Shown: one piece after another, positions 41,101 through 49,443 of the stretch
How the letters are laid out: every line of letters begins with the position of its first letter
Position numbering within the stretch: the first letter of the stretch is position 1
Source: Actinocorallia herbida
GTDB lineage: Bacteria > Actinomycetota > Actinomycetes > Streptosporangiales > Streptosporangiaceae
Assembly: GCF_003751225.1 (NCBI RefSeq)
Contig: NZ_RJKE01000001.1
Location: 3,658,001-3,722,000 of the forward strand
Direction: 5' to 3'
Length of the DNA: 64,000 nt
Made by a program: the position numbers and the translations under genes
The notes under the pieces: generated by a model
The model's database searches: none
What the model was told of the DNA's origin: nothing
Seen by the model: the letters and a program-made list of their open reading frames with translations, nothing else

Positions 41101-42549
41101 TCAGCCGCCCCGCGCGGCCCGCATGGCGCCCCGGTTGACCTTGGTGGCGGCACTGCGGGGGATCTCGGTGAACTCCACGGTTTTGGGCACCTTGTACGCG
41201 GCGAGTCTGGACTTGGCGTAGGCGATGACCTCGTCGGCGGACGGGGGCGAGGCGGGGTCGGCCGGCTCGACCACCGCATGGACCCGCTGCCCCCACTCCT
41301 GGTCGGGAAGGCCGAGGACGACGACGTCGGCGATGGCCGGGTGGTCGATGAGGGCGGATTCGACCTCGGCGGGGTAGACGTTCGCGCCGCCGGTGATGAC
41401 GAGGTCGGCGCGGCGGTCCAGGAGATAGAGGTAGCCGTCGGCGTCGAGGTGGCCGAGGTCGCCCGCCGTCTGGAAGCCGTCGGGGGTGGTGGGGAGGCGC
41501 GGGGCGTCGCCCAGATAGGTGTAGCCGTGGTAGCTGGCGGAGCGGAGGTAGATGTCTCCGGGCCTGCCGGGAGGCAGGTCGTCGCCCTTGTCGTCGAGGA
41601 TGCGGATCTCGGTGCCGCGCAGGCCGCGGCCGACGCTGCCGGGGCGGGCCAGCCACTCGTCGCCGCGCAGCGCGGTGATGCCGAGGGCCTCGGTCATGCC
41701 GTAGGCCATGGCGAGGCGCTCCGGGCCGATCAGGGCGCACCAGCGGCGGGCCAGGGACGGGGGCATGGGGGCGGCGCCCTGGAGGATCCAGTCCAGGCTG
41801 GACAGGTCGCGGGCGTCGATGCCGGGCAGGTCGGCGATGCGCTGGAGCATCGTCGGGGTCGCGGTGAACGTGGTGACCCGGTGCCGCTCGATCGCGTCGA
41901 CCGCGCGGGCCGCGTCGAACTTCGCCGAAAGGACGAGCCGGTCGCCCGCGAGCAGCCCGAACAGGGTGGTGAAGCCGTTCGCGTGGTACATCGGCGCGAG
42001 GACGAGGATCGTCTGTGGCCGGGCCACGGGACGCCACATCTGCATGAGCGGCGTGCTGAACACCGGATCGTGGAACGCGGGCCGGTCGCTGAGGATCACC
42101 TTCGGCAGCCCCGTCGAGCCGCTGCTGCAGATGCCGTGCCCGTGCGGGGAGACGACGTCGGGGAGGTCCGGGACGGGTCCGTCCGCGGTCGTGTCGATCC
42201 AGGCCAGGTCGTCGGCGGAGAGGTGGACGCGCGCGGCGACGACCTCCCGCAGCCGGGCCAGCTCCCACTCCGGCAGGTCCCAGCGGACGGGGACGGGCAC
42301 CGCGCCGAGCTTCCAGGCGGCGAACACCGCGAACACGAACTCGGGGGAGTTGCGCAGGCCGATGCCGAGCCTGTCGCCCGCGCCCAGTCCCCGCGCGGCG
42401 AGAGCCCCGGCGAGCCGGGACGACCGATCATCGAGTTCCCGCCAGGTGAACGCCTGCTCCGCGCCGTCGAGCGCGACATGCCGCAGCACGGCCTCCCCGG
42501 CGCACGCGTCGGCCAGGACCCGGATCCGCTGCGCGTTGCTCTCGCCCAT
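41101..42549 (-). CDS. Acyl-CoA synthetase (AMP-forming)
   Basis: 482 aa from ATG 42549 with AAGGAGG upstream; the start overlaps the stop of the upstream hydrolase (TGATG). Motifs: CSSGSTGLPKVIL near residue 140, MAYGMTEALG, PGDIYLRS, TAGDLG, DLVITGGANVYPAEVE and the C-terminal SAATKVNRGAM with the catalytic Lys. The N-terminal part is short compared with the 862 gene. It activates an acid, probably the product released by the coupled hydrolase. Operator H lies upstream of the pair. Confidence 0.9.
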   Translation of the reverse strand: MGESNAQRIRVLADACAGEAVLRHVALDGAEQAFTWRELDDRSSRLAGALAARGLGAGDRLGIGLRNSPEFVFAVFAAWKLGAVPVPVRWDLPEWELARLREVVAARVHLSADDLAWIDTTADGPVPDLPDVVSPHGHGICSSGSTGLPKVILSDRPAFHDPVFSTPLMQMWRPVARPQTILVLAPMYHANGFTTLFGLLAGDRLVLSAKFDAARAVDAIERHRVTTFTATPTMLQRIADLPGIDARDLSSLDWILQGAAPMPPSLARRWCALIGPERLAMAYGMTEALGITALRGDEWLARPGSVGRGLRGTEIRILDDKGDDLPPGRPGDIYLRSASYHGYTYLGDAPRLPTTPDGFQTAGDLGHLDADGYLYLLDRRADLVITGGANVYPAEVESALIDHPAIADVVVLGLPDQEWGQRVHAVVEPADPASPPSADEVIAYAKSRLAAYKVPKTVEFTEIPRSAATKVNRGAMRAARGG

Positions 42550-43433
42550 CACGCCTCCTTGAACGCGGGGAGAACGGACTCCGCCCAGTCGTGCAGGAGC
42601 GGTGCGAGCAGGGGCCAGCGGACGAAGAGCCCCGGGGCCTCGCCGGAGGCGCGGGCCGCCTGCCGTTCCGGCCATTCGGCGTCGCCCCACGGCGGTTCGA
42701 CGAGCCGGGCGCCGGGCAGCAGCCGGGCCAGCTCCTCGGAGGTCTCGCGGCGGTGGTGGATGTCGGCGGTGCCGCTCCGGAAGACCAGTGCCGGGAGGTC
42801 CAGCTCGCGAGCCCGCCCGGCGGTCAGCCCCGGGACGGGTTCCGCGGCGGACGGGCAGTAGACCGCGAGCCAGCGCTCCATCGTGGCGATGAACGCGGCG
42901 GGGTCCTGCGCCAGGAAGCGCGCGCGGTTGCCGGGGTTGCGGGCGAGCACCTCCGACCAGGACGGCAGGTCCGCGACCGCCTCCATGCCGCCCTCCCAGG
43001 CCGCGCGGACGGACTCGCCGCAGTAGTGCATCCCCACCGACAGGAGCCCGTAGACGCCGCCGCTGATCCACCAGACGGCGAGGGCCGACGCGACGTCGGG
43101 GTGCCGCGCCGCCGCGAGGAGCGAGACCCGCGACCCGCCGGAGCCCGCCGCGATGACGGCCGGGCCGAGCCCGAGGTGCCTGAGCAGCGCCGCGAGCGTG
43201 TCCGCCTGCATCGCCGACTCGGACTCCCCGGTGAAGCACACATCCGATTCGCCGGTGTTGGGGCGATCCCAGATGAGGACCCGGTTACCGCGTTCGGCCA
43301 GCGCCCGCGCCGTCTCGCGGAGCCCCGGCGTGTCCTTGGAATCGCGGCCACCGGGGGTGAGCACCCAGGGGCGCCCCGCCTCGCCGATCACCTCGTAGCC
43401 GACCGTCAGTCCCTGCACCCTTGCTGTCGCCAT
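42549..43433 (-). CDS. Alpha/beta hydrolase
   Basis: 294 aa from ATG 43433. Alpha/beta-hydrolase fold with WVLTPGGRDSKD (oxyanion side), RVLIWDRPNTGESDVCF and nucleophile elbow AAGSGGSR, where the Ser is the likely nucleophile. The C-terminal His candidate is in LLHDWAESV. The DRPNTGESD segment is a pattern seen in C-C bond and ester hydrolases of catabolic clusters. Translationally coupled to the synthetase at 41101, which would trap the acid it releases. Confidence 0.83.
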   Translation of the reverse strand: MATARVQGLTVGYEVIGEAGRPWVLTPGGRDSKDTPGLRETARALAERGNRVLIWDRPNTGESDVCFTGESESAMQADTLAALLRHLGLGPAVIAAGSGGSRVSLLAAARHPDVASALAVWWISGGVYGLLSVGMHYCGESVRAAWEGGMEAVADLPSWSEVLARNPGNRARFLAQDPAAFIATMERWLAVYCPSAAEPVPGLTAGRARELDLPALVFRSGTADIHHRRETSEELARLLPGARLVEPPWGDAEWPERQAARASGEAPGLFVRWPLLAPLLHDWAESVLPAFKEA

Positions 43434-43460
43434 ACCCCGAAGCTACTATCCCAGGGGACA

Positions 43461-43483
43461 TAAGAGAATGCTCACTTACTTGA
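43461..43483. promoter_or_regulatory. Regulon operator, site H
   Basis: TAAGAGAATGCTCACTTACTTGA; the reverse complement reads AAGTAAGTGAGCATTC then TCTTATGTC, so the half-site plus TAT layout faces the minus-strand hydrolase gene. It lies between the divergent hydrolase and thiolase genes. Confidence 0.6.
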
Positions 43484-43519
43484 TCCCGCCTTCGCGGACG
43501 GGGAGACGAGGAGCGGGAG

Positions 43520-44707
43520 ATGAGCCGAGAAGCGGTGATCGTCGCGGGCGCCCGGACGGCGATCGGAACGGCGTTCCGGGGCTCCCTGGCCGACGTCGAC
43601 GCGATGGACCTCGCGACCCTGACCGTCGCGGAGGCGGTCCGGCGGTCGGGCATCGCGCCCGAGGAGTTCGACGACGTGGTGCTGGGCGAGTCCCTGTACG
43701 GGGGTGGCGCGATCGGGAGGTATGCCGCGATCGAGGCGGGTCTGGTCAACGCGCCGGGCCTCGCGCACAACCGGCACTGCGCGTCCGGCCTGGCCACCCT
43801 CCAGACCGCCGCGGCCTCCATCATCGCGGGCATGGACCGGGTCGTCGTCGCGGGCGGCGTCCAGTCGAGCTCCACGATGCCGAAGGTGAACCGGCGCGTC
43901 CCGGGCACCGAGGCGTGGACCGAGGACTGGCTCGCGCCCAGCCACCGCGAGACGCCGGACGCGCCCATCCGGGACATGACCATCACGGTCGGCTGGAACA
44001 CCGCGGTCAAGGCCGGGATCACCCGCGCGGAGATGGACGCCTGGGCCGTCCGCTCCCATGAGCGGGCCGTCGCCGGGATCGACGCGGGCTCCTTCGCCGC
44101 CGAGATCGTGCCGATCGAGGTGGCCCGCCGCGACGGCACGTCCTTCACGTTCGAGGTCGACGAGCACCCCCGGCGCACCTCCACCCTGGAGAAGCTCGCC
44201 TCCCTGAAGCCGCTGCATCCCGAGATCGAGGGGTTCGGCATCACCGCGGGCAACTCGGCGGGCGTCAACGACGGGGCCGCGGCCCTGGTCGTCACCGACC
44301 GGGAGTTCGCCGAGGGCGCGGGCCTGGCGCCCCTGGCCTTCGTGCGTTCCTGGGCCTCGGTCGGCGTGCCGCCCGCCGAGACGGGACTCGCCCCGATCCG
44401 CGCCATCCCCAAGGCGCTCGACCGCGCCGGACTCAAGGTCTCCGACGTCGACCTCTGGGAGGTCAACGAGGCCTTCGCCTCCGTCGCCGTGGCCGCCACC
44501 AAGGCCCTCGGCCTGCCGGCGGACACCGTCAACGTCCTCGGCAGCGGATGCAGCCTCGGCCACCCGGTCGCGATGACCGGCACCCGCATGGTCCTCACCC
44601 TGATCCACGAACTCCGCCGCCGCGGCGGCGGCACCGCCGTGGCCGCCATGTGCGCGGGCGGCGGCATGGGCACCGCCCTCGTCCTGGAGGTCCCGGCCCC
44701 GAGCTAG
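43520..44707 (+). CDS. Thiolase (acetyl-CoA acyltransferase)
   Basis: 395 aa from ATG 43520 (AGGAGCGGGAG upstream). Intact catalytic set: nucleophile Cys87 in NRHCASGL, His in VNEAFASV context and GHPVAMTG, and C-terminal Cys in MCAGGGMGTALVLE. The degradative or biosynthetic direction is not fixed by sequence; here thiolytic release of acetyl- or propionyl-CoA at the end of a beta-oxidation round is the natural role. Single gene, divergent from the hydrolase/synthetase pair. Confidence 0.93.
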   Translation: MSREAVIVAGARTAIGTAFRGSLADVDAMDLATLTVAEAVRRSGIAPEEFDDVVLGESLYGGGAIGRYAAIEAGLVNAPGLAHNRHCASGLATLQTAAASIIAGMDRVVVAGGVQSSSTMPKVNRRVPGTEAWTEDWLAPSHRETPDAPIRDMTITVGWNTAVKAGITRAEMDAWAVRSHERAVAGIDAGSFAAEIVPIEVARRDGTSFTFEVDEHPRRTSTLEKLASLKPLHPEIEGFGITAGNSAGVNDGAAALVVTDREFAEGAGLAPLAFVRSWASVGVPPAETGLAPIRAIPKALDRAGLKVSDVDLWEVNEAFASVAVAATKALGLPADTVNVLGSGCSLGHPVAMTGTRMVLTLIHELRRRGGGTAVAAMCAGGGMGTALVLEVPAPS

Positions 44708-44716
44708 CCGTCCGGC

Positions 44717-44968
44717 TTGCAGGGATTCCTGCGGGGTGCCGTCGTGGTCGCGGCGGCATCCGGCGCGGTCGTCGCCGTGGTTCCGGCGTCGGCCGTGCCC
44801 AAGTGCGCGACCGGTTCTTGGCGGCTCGCCGCGGAGCAACCCGTGCTCACGTTCTGGGCCGACGGGATGAAGACGGTCGTTCGGGTCAACGGAAGGTCGG
44901 GCCGGCGGGCCGCCGCGCGGGTCACTGCCTGCGGCGGGCCGGCTCCAAGGGGGGGAAGAACCCCTTGA
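44717..44968 (+). CDS. Possible truncated small secreted protein
   Basis: 83 aa from TTG 44717, without a clear ribosome site. It opens with a convincing signal peptide (LRGAVVVAAASGAVVAVVPASA) followed by VPKCATGSWRLAAEQPVL and ends with ACGG and a basic tail. Its 3' end overlaps the 3' end of the convergent TetR gene by 47 nt. High GC3 supports former or present coding. Could be a functional mini-protein or a broken secreted-protein gene. Confidence 0.35.
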   Translation: MQGFLRGAVVVAAASGAVVAVVPASAVPKCATGSWRLAAEQPVLTFWADGMKTVVRVNGRSGRRAAARVTACGGPAPRGGRTP

Positions 44969-45641
44969 CGGTGCCCTCGCTGATGAGCGACACGGCCCGG
45001 TGGCGGTCGAAGCCCTTGCCGTGGTGGCTCTCCAGGGCGAGGACGAGGGCGATGCCCATGACGGCGCGGGCGGAGATGTCGGGGGACTCGAACGGGTAGC
45101 CGTAGCGGTCCTCGACCTGGCGCCAGGCCTCGGCCAGCCGGTCCATCGCGACGGTCAGGTTCTCCTGGTAGAAGCGCCGGGCCACCTGTGGGTCGCCGAA
45201 CAGCACGAGGCCGAGCAGCGGGAGGATCTCTTCCAGCGTCGAGATCAGCTGGCGGTACAGGCCGGTCATCGTGCGGAGCTGGCGCTCGGGGGTGAGCGGC
45301 TGCTCCCGGTCGACCGCCTCGGTGGCCGCGACGAGATCGTCGACCGCCTGCTTGAGCGGTTCCACGACGGCCTCGAAGAACAGCTGTTCCTTGCTCTCGA
45401 AGTGCCGGTAGATGACGCCCTCGCTGATGCCGCTGTGCTCGGCGATCAGCTTGATCGTGGTGCCGTTCATGTCGCCGGTCTCGATGAACGCGCGGCGTGC
45501 CGCGGCGAGGATCGAGCTCTTACGGGCCGCCGCGGTGAGGCGCCGCCGCGGCCGCTTCTCTGCGGCCTGCTGCGCGCCCTCGTCGGCGGGGTCCGCCGAA
45601 GGCTCGACCGCCGCTGTGGAGCCGACCGGCTTGGTGCTCAT
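44922..45641 (-). CDS. TetR-family regulator, candidate master repressor of the catabolic regulon
   Basis: 239 aa from ATG 45641 (GGGAG 7 nt upstream); a longer frame to 45707 would begin inside the operator. A 25-residue low-complexity N-terminus is followed by the HTH: RKSSILAAARRAFIETG, TTIKLIAEHSGISEGVIYRHF, ESKEQLFFEAV. The C-terminal domain is helical (LISTLEEILPLLGLVLFGDPQVARRFYQE). Operator site I lies 54-76 bp upstream of the start, so autoregulation is likely, and the same motif occurs at ten other promoters in the window. The ligand is probably an acyl-CoA or pathway intermediate. Confidence 0.87.
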   Translation of the reverse strand: MSTKPVGSTAAVEPSADPADEGAQQAAEKRPRRRLTAAARKSSILAAARRAFIETGDMNGTTIKLIAEHSGISEGVIYRHFESKEQLFFEAVVEPLKQAVDDLVAATEAVDREQPLTPERQLRTMTGLYRQLISTLEEILPLLGLVLFGDPQVARRFYQENLTVAMDRLAEAWRQVEDRYGYPFESPDISARAVMGIALVLALESHHGKGFDRHRAVSLISEGTVKGFFPPLEPARRRQ

Positions 45642-45694
45642 GCGGGTCTCCCGGTGACTGCTCCTCCACACGCGCGGAGGCCGCGGGCGCCGGA

Positions 45695-45717
45695 GGTGAG
45701 TGGGCACATACTTACAT
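45695..45717. promoter_or_regulatory. Regulon operator, site I, at the TetR gene
   Basis: GGTGAGTGGGCACATACTTACAT; the reverse complement ATGTAAGTATGTGCCCACTC is nearly the same as site B (AATGTAAGTGAGTACCCACTC). It is in the promoter of the TetR gene itself. Confidence 0.6.
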
Positions 45718-45812
45718 AGTAGTACGCGCGGTGCCCTGCTGGTCCGGGCACACGCGGGGGACCCCGGACGGCCGATGATCGTCAGGTTACTCCGAAAACG
45801 GCGCAGGACGCG

Positions 45813-45848
45813 TCATGGCCCCGCCGGACGCGTCCGGCGGGGCCATGA
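45813..45848. terminator. Perfect 36-bp palindrome, terminator
   Basis: Arms TCATGGCCCCGCCGGACG and CGTCCGGCGGGGCCATGA, with no spacer. It sits between the end of the P450 operon and the TetR promoter and would isolate the TetR gene from read-through. Confidence 0.65.
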
Positions 45849-45872
45849 TCGGCGGGGGAACGAGGCGCGGGA

Positions 45873-46802
45873 TCAGCCGCGCGCGGCGGCGCACTCCTCG
45901 GCGAAGGAGAGGACCCGCAGGTGGTAGGCGAGGGCGGTCCTGCCGAGACTGAGGTTGTGCCCCGCGTCGGCCTGCATCTCGGCGACGACCCGCGGCGCGG
46001 CGGTGAACAGCGCGGCGAGGTCGGCCAGGGCTTCGGGTCCGGTCTGCCACCACCGCTCGTGGTCGCCGAGGGTGAGATGGACGGGGACCCGCACCGCGGC
46101 GGCGTACCTGGGGAGCATCTCCTGCCAGCGGGGCCCTTCGACCGCCTCGTACGACGGGTTCGGGGCGAAGACCCGCAGTCCGCGGGCCACGGACTCCGGG
46201 TAGAGCCGCTCAGGCCCCCACAGGACGGTGTCGAGGCCGCTGGGCCGCTCACCGCGCCGGTGCCTGGCCATCACCTTCTCCGCTTCGGGGTGCAGGCGCC
46301 GTCCGGTCGCCGCGATCTCCACGCCGAGCAGGTCCGCGCCCCGCTCGTCCGCGGCGAGCTGCAGCGCCAGCTCCGTGCCCCGCGAGTGCCCGACGACGAA
46401 CAGCCCCGCACCGCGTGATCCGGGCGGGACGAGCGCGTCGAGCAGGCCGTGGACGAGGTCGACGCGGCGCCGCGCCGAGTCGGCGAACAGCCGCTCGTGC
46501 GGCGCGGAGGCGCCGACACCCGGCCGGTCCGGCGCCACCACGGTGAACCCGAGCGCGGAGGCGGTGCGCAGCAGTGACTGCCGGGGCAGCTCGGGCACGT
46601 CGAAGTACCGGCCGGTCGTCATGCCGCCGTGCATCGCGACGATGACGGCCCGGGGCGCGGGTGCCCGGCTGACCAGCGCCGACATCGGGATGCCCGCGAC
46701 GTCGACGATCTCGGGGGCGCCGGGCACACCGCGCGGCCGGGCCGCGCGGTCGGCCGGACGGCATGCCACCCCACGGGACATGCCGTCCGGAGACCGGCTC
46801 AC
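45873..46802 (-). CDS. Alpha/beta hydrolase
   Basis: 309 aa if it starts at GTG 46802, which overlaps the P450 stop (GTGA); ATG 46781 is a close alternative. Features: VIVAMHGGMTTGRYFD (oxyanion), VVAPDRPGVGASAP, nucleophile elbow VVGHSRGTELA, and general-base His in DAGHNLSLGR. Complete catalytic triad pattern. Last gene of the SDR-ferredoxin-P450-hydrolase operon; it probably hydrolyses an ester or activated ketone formed by the oxidative steps. Confidence 0.83.
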   Translation of the reverse strand: MSRSPDGMSRGVACRPADRAARPRGVPGAPEIVDVAGIPMSALVSRAPAPRAVIVAMHGGMTTGRYFDVPELPRQSLLRTASALGFTVVAPDRPGVGASAPHERLFADSARRRVDLVHGLLDALVPPGSRGAGLFVVGHSRGTELALQLAADERGADLLGVEIAATGRRLHPEAEKVMARHRRGERPSGLDTVLWGPERLYPESVARGLRVFAPNPSYEAVEGPRWQEMLPRYAAAVRVPVHLTLGDHERWWQTGPEALADLAALFTAAPRVVAEMQADAGHNLSLGRTALAYHLRVLSFAEECAAARG

Positions 46803-48175
46803 TGGCCGCTGAGCTCGGCCGCGGCCTTCCGCACGGTGACGGGTTCGGCGAGCCGCTGCTCGTCGCAGGCCTTCTGGAGGAGTTCGAGGGTCTCCGCGAG
46901 CCCGGGCCCGAGCCGCTTGCCGGGGGTGAACGTGGCGGGCAGGAACCGCATGCCGTTGATGACCGAGATGGTCTCGTAGTGCACGGCCCCCTCGGGGTCG
47001 CACACGAAGTCCGGCATCCGGTCGAGGACGGCGAGCAGCATCCGCTTGAAGACCGTCCGCGCGACGTTGGAGCCGATGCAGCGGTGGATGCCGAGGCCGA
47101 AGCTGGCGTGCCGGTTGCCCTCGCGGCCGAGTTCGATCTCGTCGGGGTTCTCGAACACCGCGGGGTCGCGGTTGGCCATCGCCCACGACAGCCAGAGGCG
47201 CTCGCCCTCCTTGAAGCTGATCCCGCCGACCGTGCAGTCCGCCGAGATCGTGCGCCCGTCCCCGACGGCCGGGGTGTAGAAGCGCAGGAACTCTTCGGTG
47301 GCCGAGTCGAGGAGCTCGTCGCGTTCGGCGCTGAGCCTCGTGCGCTCCTCCGGGTTCTCCGACAGCCACTCGATGGCGTGCGCGGTGAGCGCGGTGGTGG
47401 TGTCGAAGCCGCCGCCGATGAGCAGGCCGAGGACGCCGCGGATCTCGTCGTCGGGCTGGGCCTCGCCGTTGATCCGCGCGTTGATGAGCGCGTCGATCAG
47501 GCCGGGCCGCGGGTTCTCGCGGACCTCGGTGAGCTGCCGCGCGATCTCCGCCTGCATCGCCATGTGCAGCCCGCCGACCCGCATGATGTCGGGCGAGGTC
47601 ATCGGGGTGTAGATGACGGCGTGGGCGGGCTCGCAGTAGACCTCCCAGTCTTTGACGGGGATGCCGAGCATCGCCAGCGTGAAGACCGCCGGCACGATGT
47701 TGGCGAGGTCCTCGACGAAGTCGATGGAGCCCGACTCGATCTTCTCGTCGAGGCAGGCCCGGACCAGCTCGTCCAGCCAGGGGATCCAGCGGTTGATCGC
47801 GGCGGGCGACAGGTACGGGTTGAGCGCCTGCCGGTAGTGCCGCTGCTCGGGCGGGTCCATCTCCAGGAAGCCGCCGCGGCTGCCGCGGGCGCGCTGCGGA
47901 GAGGGGATGGAGATGCCCTTGTACCCGCGGCGCTCGCCCTTGACGTCGTGGTCGTTCGACAGGTGGTCGGCGTTGCGCGCCGCCAGCTCGAACACCTCGC
48001 GGTTCCCTGCGGCGACCCAGTGGCCGCCGTGCGTCTCGCTCCACGCGACGGGGCACTTGGCGTGCATCTCGTGGGTGATCTCCTCGAACCGCTCGCGGTA
48101 GCCGGGCGCGTGGCGGTCGAAGGCGTACGAAGGGCTCTTGCGCTCCTCGTCGCCCGGGAGGTCGTCGGTGCTCAC
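46799..48175 (-). CDS. Cytochrome P450
   Basis: 458 aa from GTG 48175, longer than the first P450 by an N-terminal extension and a C-terminal tail of about 40 residues. Heme loop FGLGIHRCIG with Cys366; I-helix GGGFDTTT (254-261); E-x-x-R in EEFLR (295-298). The start overlaps the ferredoxin stop by 4 nt, which pairs it with its electron donor. Likely hydroxylates a hydrophobic substrate; the SDR of the same operon would oxidise the alcohol. Confidence 0.93.
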   Translation of the reverse strand: MSTDDLPGDEERKSPSYAFDRHAPGYRERFEEITHEMHAKCPVAWSETHGGHWVAAGNREVFELAARNADHLSNDHDVKGERRGYKGISIPSPQRARGSRGGFLEMDPPEQRHYRQALNPYLSPAAINRWIPWLDELVRACLDEKIESGSIDFVEDLANIVPAVFTLAMLGIPVKDWEVYCEPAHAVIYTPMTSPDIMRVGGLHMAMQAEIARQLTEVRENPRPGLIDALINARINGEAQPDDEIRGVLGLLIGGGFDTTTALTAHAIEWLSENPEERTRLSAERDELLDSATEEFLRFYTPAVGDGRTISADCTVGGISFKEGERLWLSWAMANRDPAVFENPDEIELGREGNRHASFGLGIHRCIGSNVARTVFKRMLLAVLDRMPDFVCDPEGAVHYETISVINGMRFLPATFTPGKRLGPGLAETLELLQKACDEQRLAEPVTVRKAAAELSGQ

Positions 48176-48372
48176 GGGGCGTCCTCCACGGAGATGGCCT
48201 GCTCGGGGCAGGATCTGACGGCGGCGATCACTTTGCCCACCTGGTCGGCCGGGACGTCCGGGCTGACCGGGGAGGAGTGGCCGTCGACGTCGTCGAGCTC
48301 GAACATGTCGGGGGCCTTCATCGCGCAGAGGGTGTGCCCCTGGCAGCGTGTCTGATCGACGGTGACCTTCAC
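48172..48372 (-). CDS. 3Fe-4S type ferredoxin
   Basis: 66 aa from GTG 48372. Cluster ligands C-x5-C in CQGHTLC and the distal C-P in SCPEQAI; three Cys, so a 3Fe-4S ferredoxin as in P450 systems. Encoded between the SDR (22 bp) and the P450 (overlap). The start MKVTVDQTRCQGH parallels [13 protein letters not shown] of the paralogue at 35501. No ferredoxin reductase is encoded in the window. Confidence 0.9.
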   Translation of the reverse strand: MKVTVDQTRCQGHTLCAMKAPDMFELDDVDGHSSPVSPDVPADQVGKVIAAVRSCPEQAISVEDAP

Positions 48373-48394
48373 GGTGTGTCTCTCTCCTTCGCGC

Positions 48395-49255
48395 TCAGAC
48401 GTGGAAGTCGTGCCACTTGAGGTAGCCGCCGGCGTCGACCCGCAGCTGGAGGCCGGTGACGTAGCGGGCCTCCTCGGAGGCGAGGAACAGGATCGCGTTG
48501 CTGATGTCGACCGGCTCGATGTACGGGACGGGCATCGCCTGCTGGACGTAGAAGGCGCGTTCGGCGTCCTCGCGCGTCGGGTTCTCCAGGTCGGGCCGGA
48601 ACGACTTGTACATCGGCGCGCTCTGGAGCATCTGGGTGTTCACGTTCGTCGGGTGCACCACGTTGGCGCGGATCGAGCGCGGCGCGAGCTGGCGGGCCAG
48701 CTCGTGGGTGTAGTCGGCGAGGATGCGCTTGGCCCACGCGTAGCCGCTGCCGCCGGGGTTGGTGCCGGGGTTCTGCACCATGCCCTGCGACATGAGCGCG
48801 GCCGCGGACGCGACGGTGATGACGGACCCGCCCTCGGTGAGGTGGGGGAGCGCGCTCTGGACCGCGTTGATCGAGCCGAGCAGGTTGACGTTGACGACGT
48901 CGCTCCACGCCTGGAGCGGGGGGTTGCCGTGCAGGGGCGCGATACCGGCCTGGGCGACGACCACGTCGACCTTGCCGAGCTCGGCGATGCCCTGCTCCAG
49001 GGCCTCGCGGACCTGGGCGGCCTCGCGGACGTCGGCCTGCACGGTGACGATGCGCCGGCCCTGCTCCTCGACGAGGCGGGCGGTCTCCTTGAGGTCGTCG
49101 GGGGTGGACATCGGGTAGTCGACCGTCGCGTAGTCCTGGCAGAGGTCGACCGCGATGATGTCGGCCCCCTCCTGTGCCAGGCGGACCGCGTGGCTGCGGC
49201 CCTGACCGCGGGCGGCTCCGGTGATGAAGGCGACCTTTCCTTCAACGCGTCCCAT
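48395..49255 (-). CDS. SDR, mycofactocin-coupled type
   Basis: 286 aa from ATG 49255 (AAGGAG 7 nt upstream); the open frame to 49303 is ignored. N-terminus GRVEGKVAFITGAARGQGRSHAV and the following EGADIIAVDLC are diagnostic for the SDR subfamily that uses tightly bound NAD recycled by mycofactocin. Catalytic Ser in VASAAAL, Tyr-x3-Lys in YAWAKR (YAWAK). A large insertion after VDLC is also typical. If correct, the organism makes mycofactocin, and this alcohol oxidation is coupled to that redox carrier. First gene of the P450 operon. Confidence 0.87.
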   Translation of the reverse strand: MGRVEGKVAFITGAARGQGRSHAVRLAQEGADIIAVDLCQDYATVDYPMSTPDDLKETARLVEEQGRRIVTVQADVREAAQVREALEQGIAELGKVDVVVAQAGIAPLHGNPPLQAWSDVVNVNLLGSINAVQSALPHLTEGGSVITVASAAALMSQGMVQNPGTNPGGSGYAWAKRILADYTHELARQLAPRSIRANVVHPTNVNTQMLQSAPMYKSFRPDLENPTREDAERAFYVQQAMPVPYIEPVDISNAILFLASEEARYVTGLQLRVDAGGYLKWHDFHV

Positions 49256-49390
49256 GGGGTGGCTCCTTGCTCGGGGCGGAAGAGGGGCGGCGGTCGAGCA
49301 CATGTTCGAGTCTGAAATTTTCGTCTCGAAAGAAGCTCGATTCCGATTGCGAGAACCATACTCTCATGTAGGACGGAAAACCAGGCTTGA

Positions 49391-49409
49391 TGAGTGTCCG
49401 CTCACTCCA
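49391..49409. promoter_or_regulatory. Regulon operator, site J
   Basis: TGAGTGTCCGCTCACTCCA, the most symmetric copy: GAGTG and CGCTCACTC. It lies between the divergent SDR/P450 operon and aldehyde dehydrogenase/CoA-transferase operon, followed by an AT-rich TTAAATGG. Confidence 0.6.
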
Positions 49410-49443
49410 TTAAATGGTTCCCACCCATATCCGAGGAGGACCG

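Noticed and set aside
41101-43239. 712-aa open frame suggesting a hydrolase-synthetase fusion
   Set aside because: Upstream of 42549 the frame is a shadow of the hydrolase gene, which is intact in its own frame; the two genes overlap by stop-start only.
45873-48056. 727-aa open frame suggesting a P450-hydrolase fusion
   Set aside because: The P450 is complete in another frame and ends at 46799; the hydrolase begins at 46802 or 46781.
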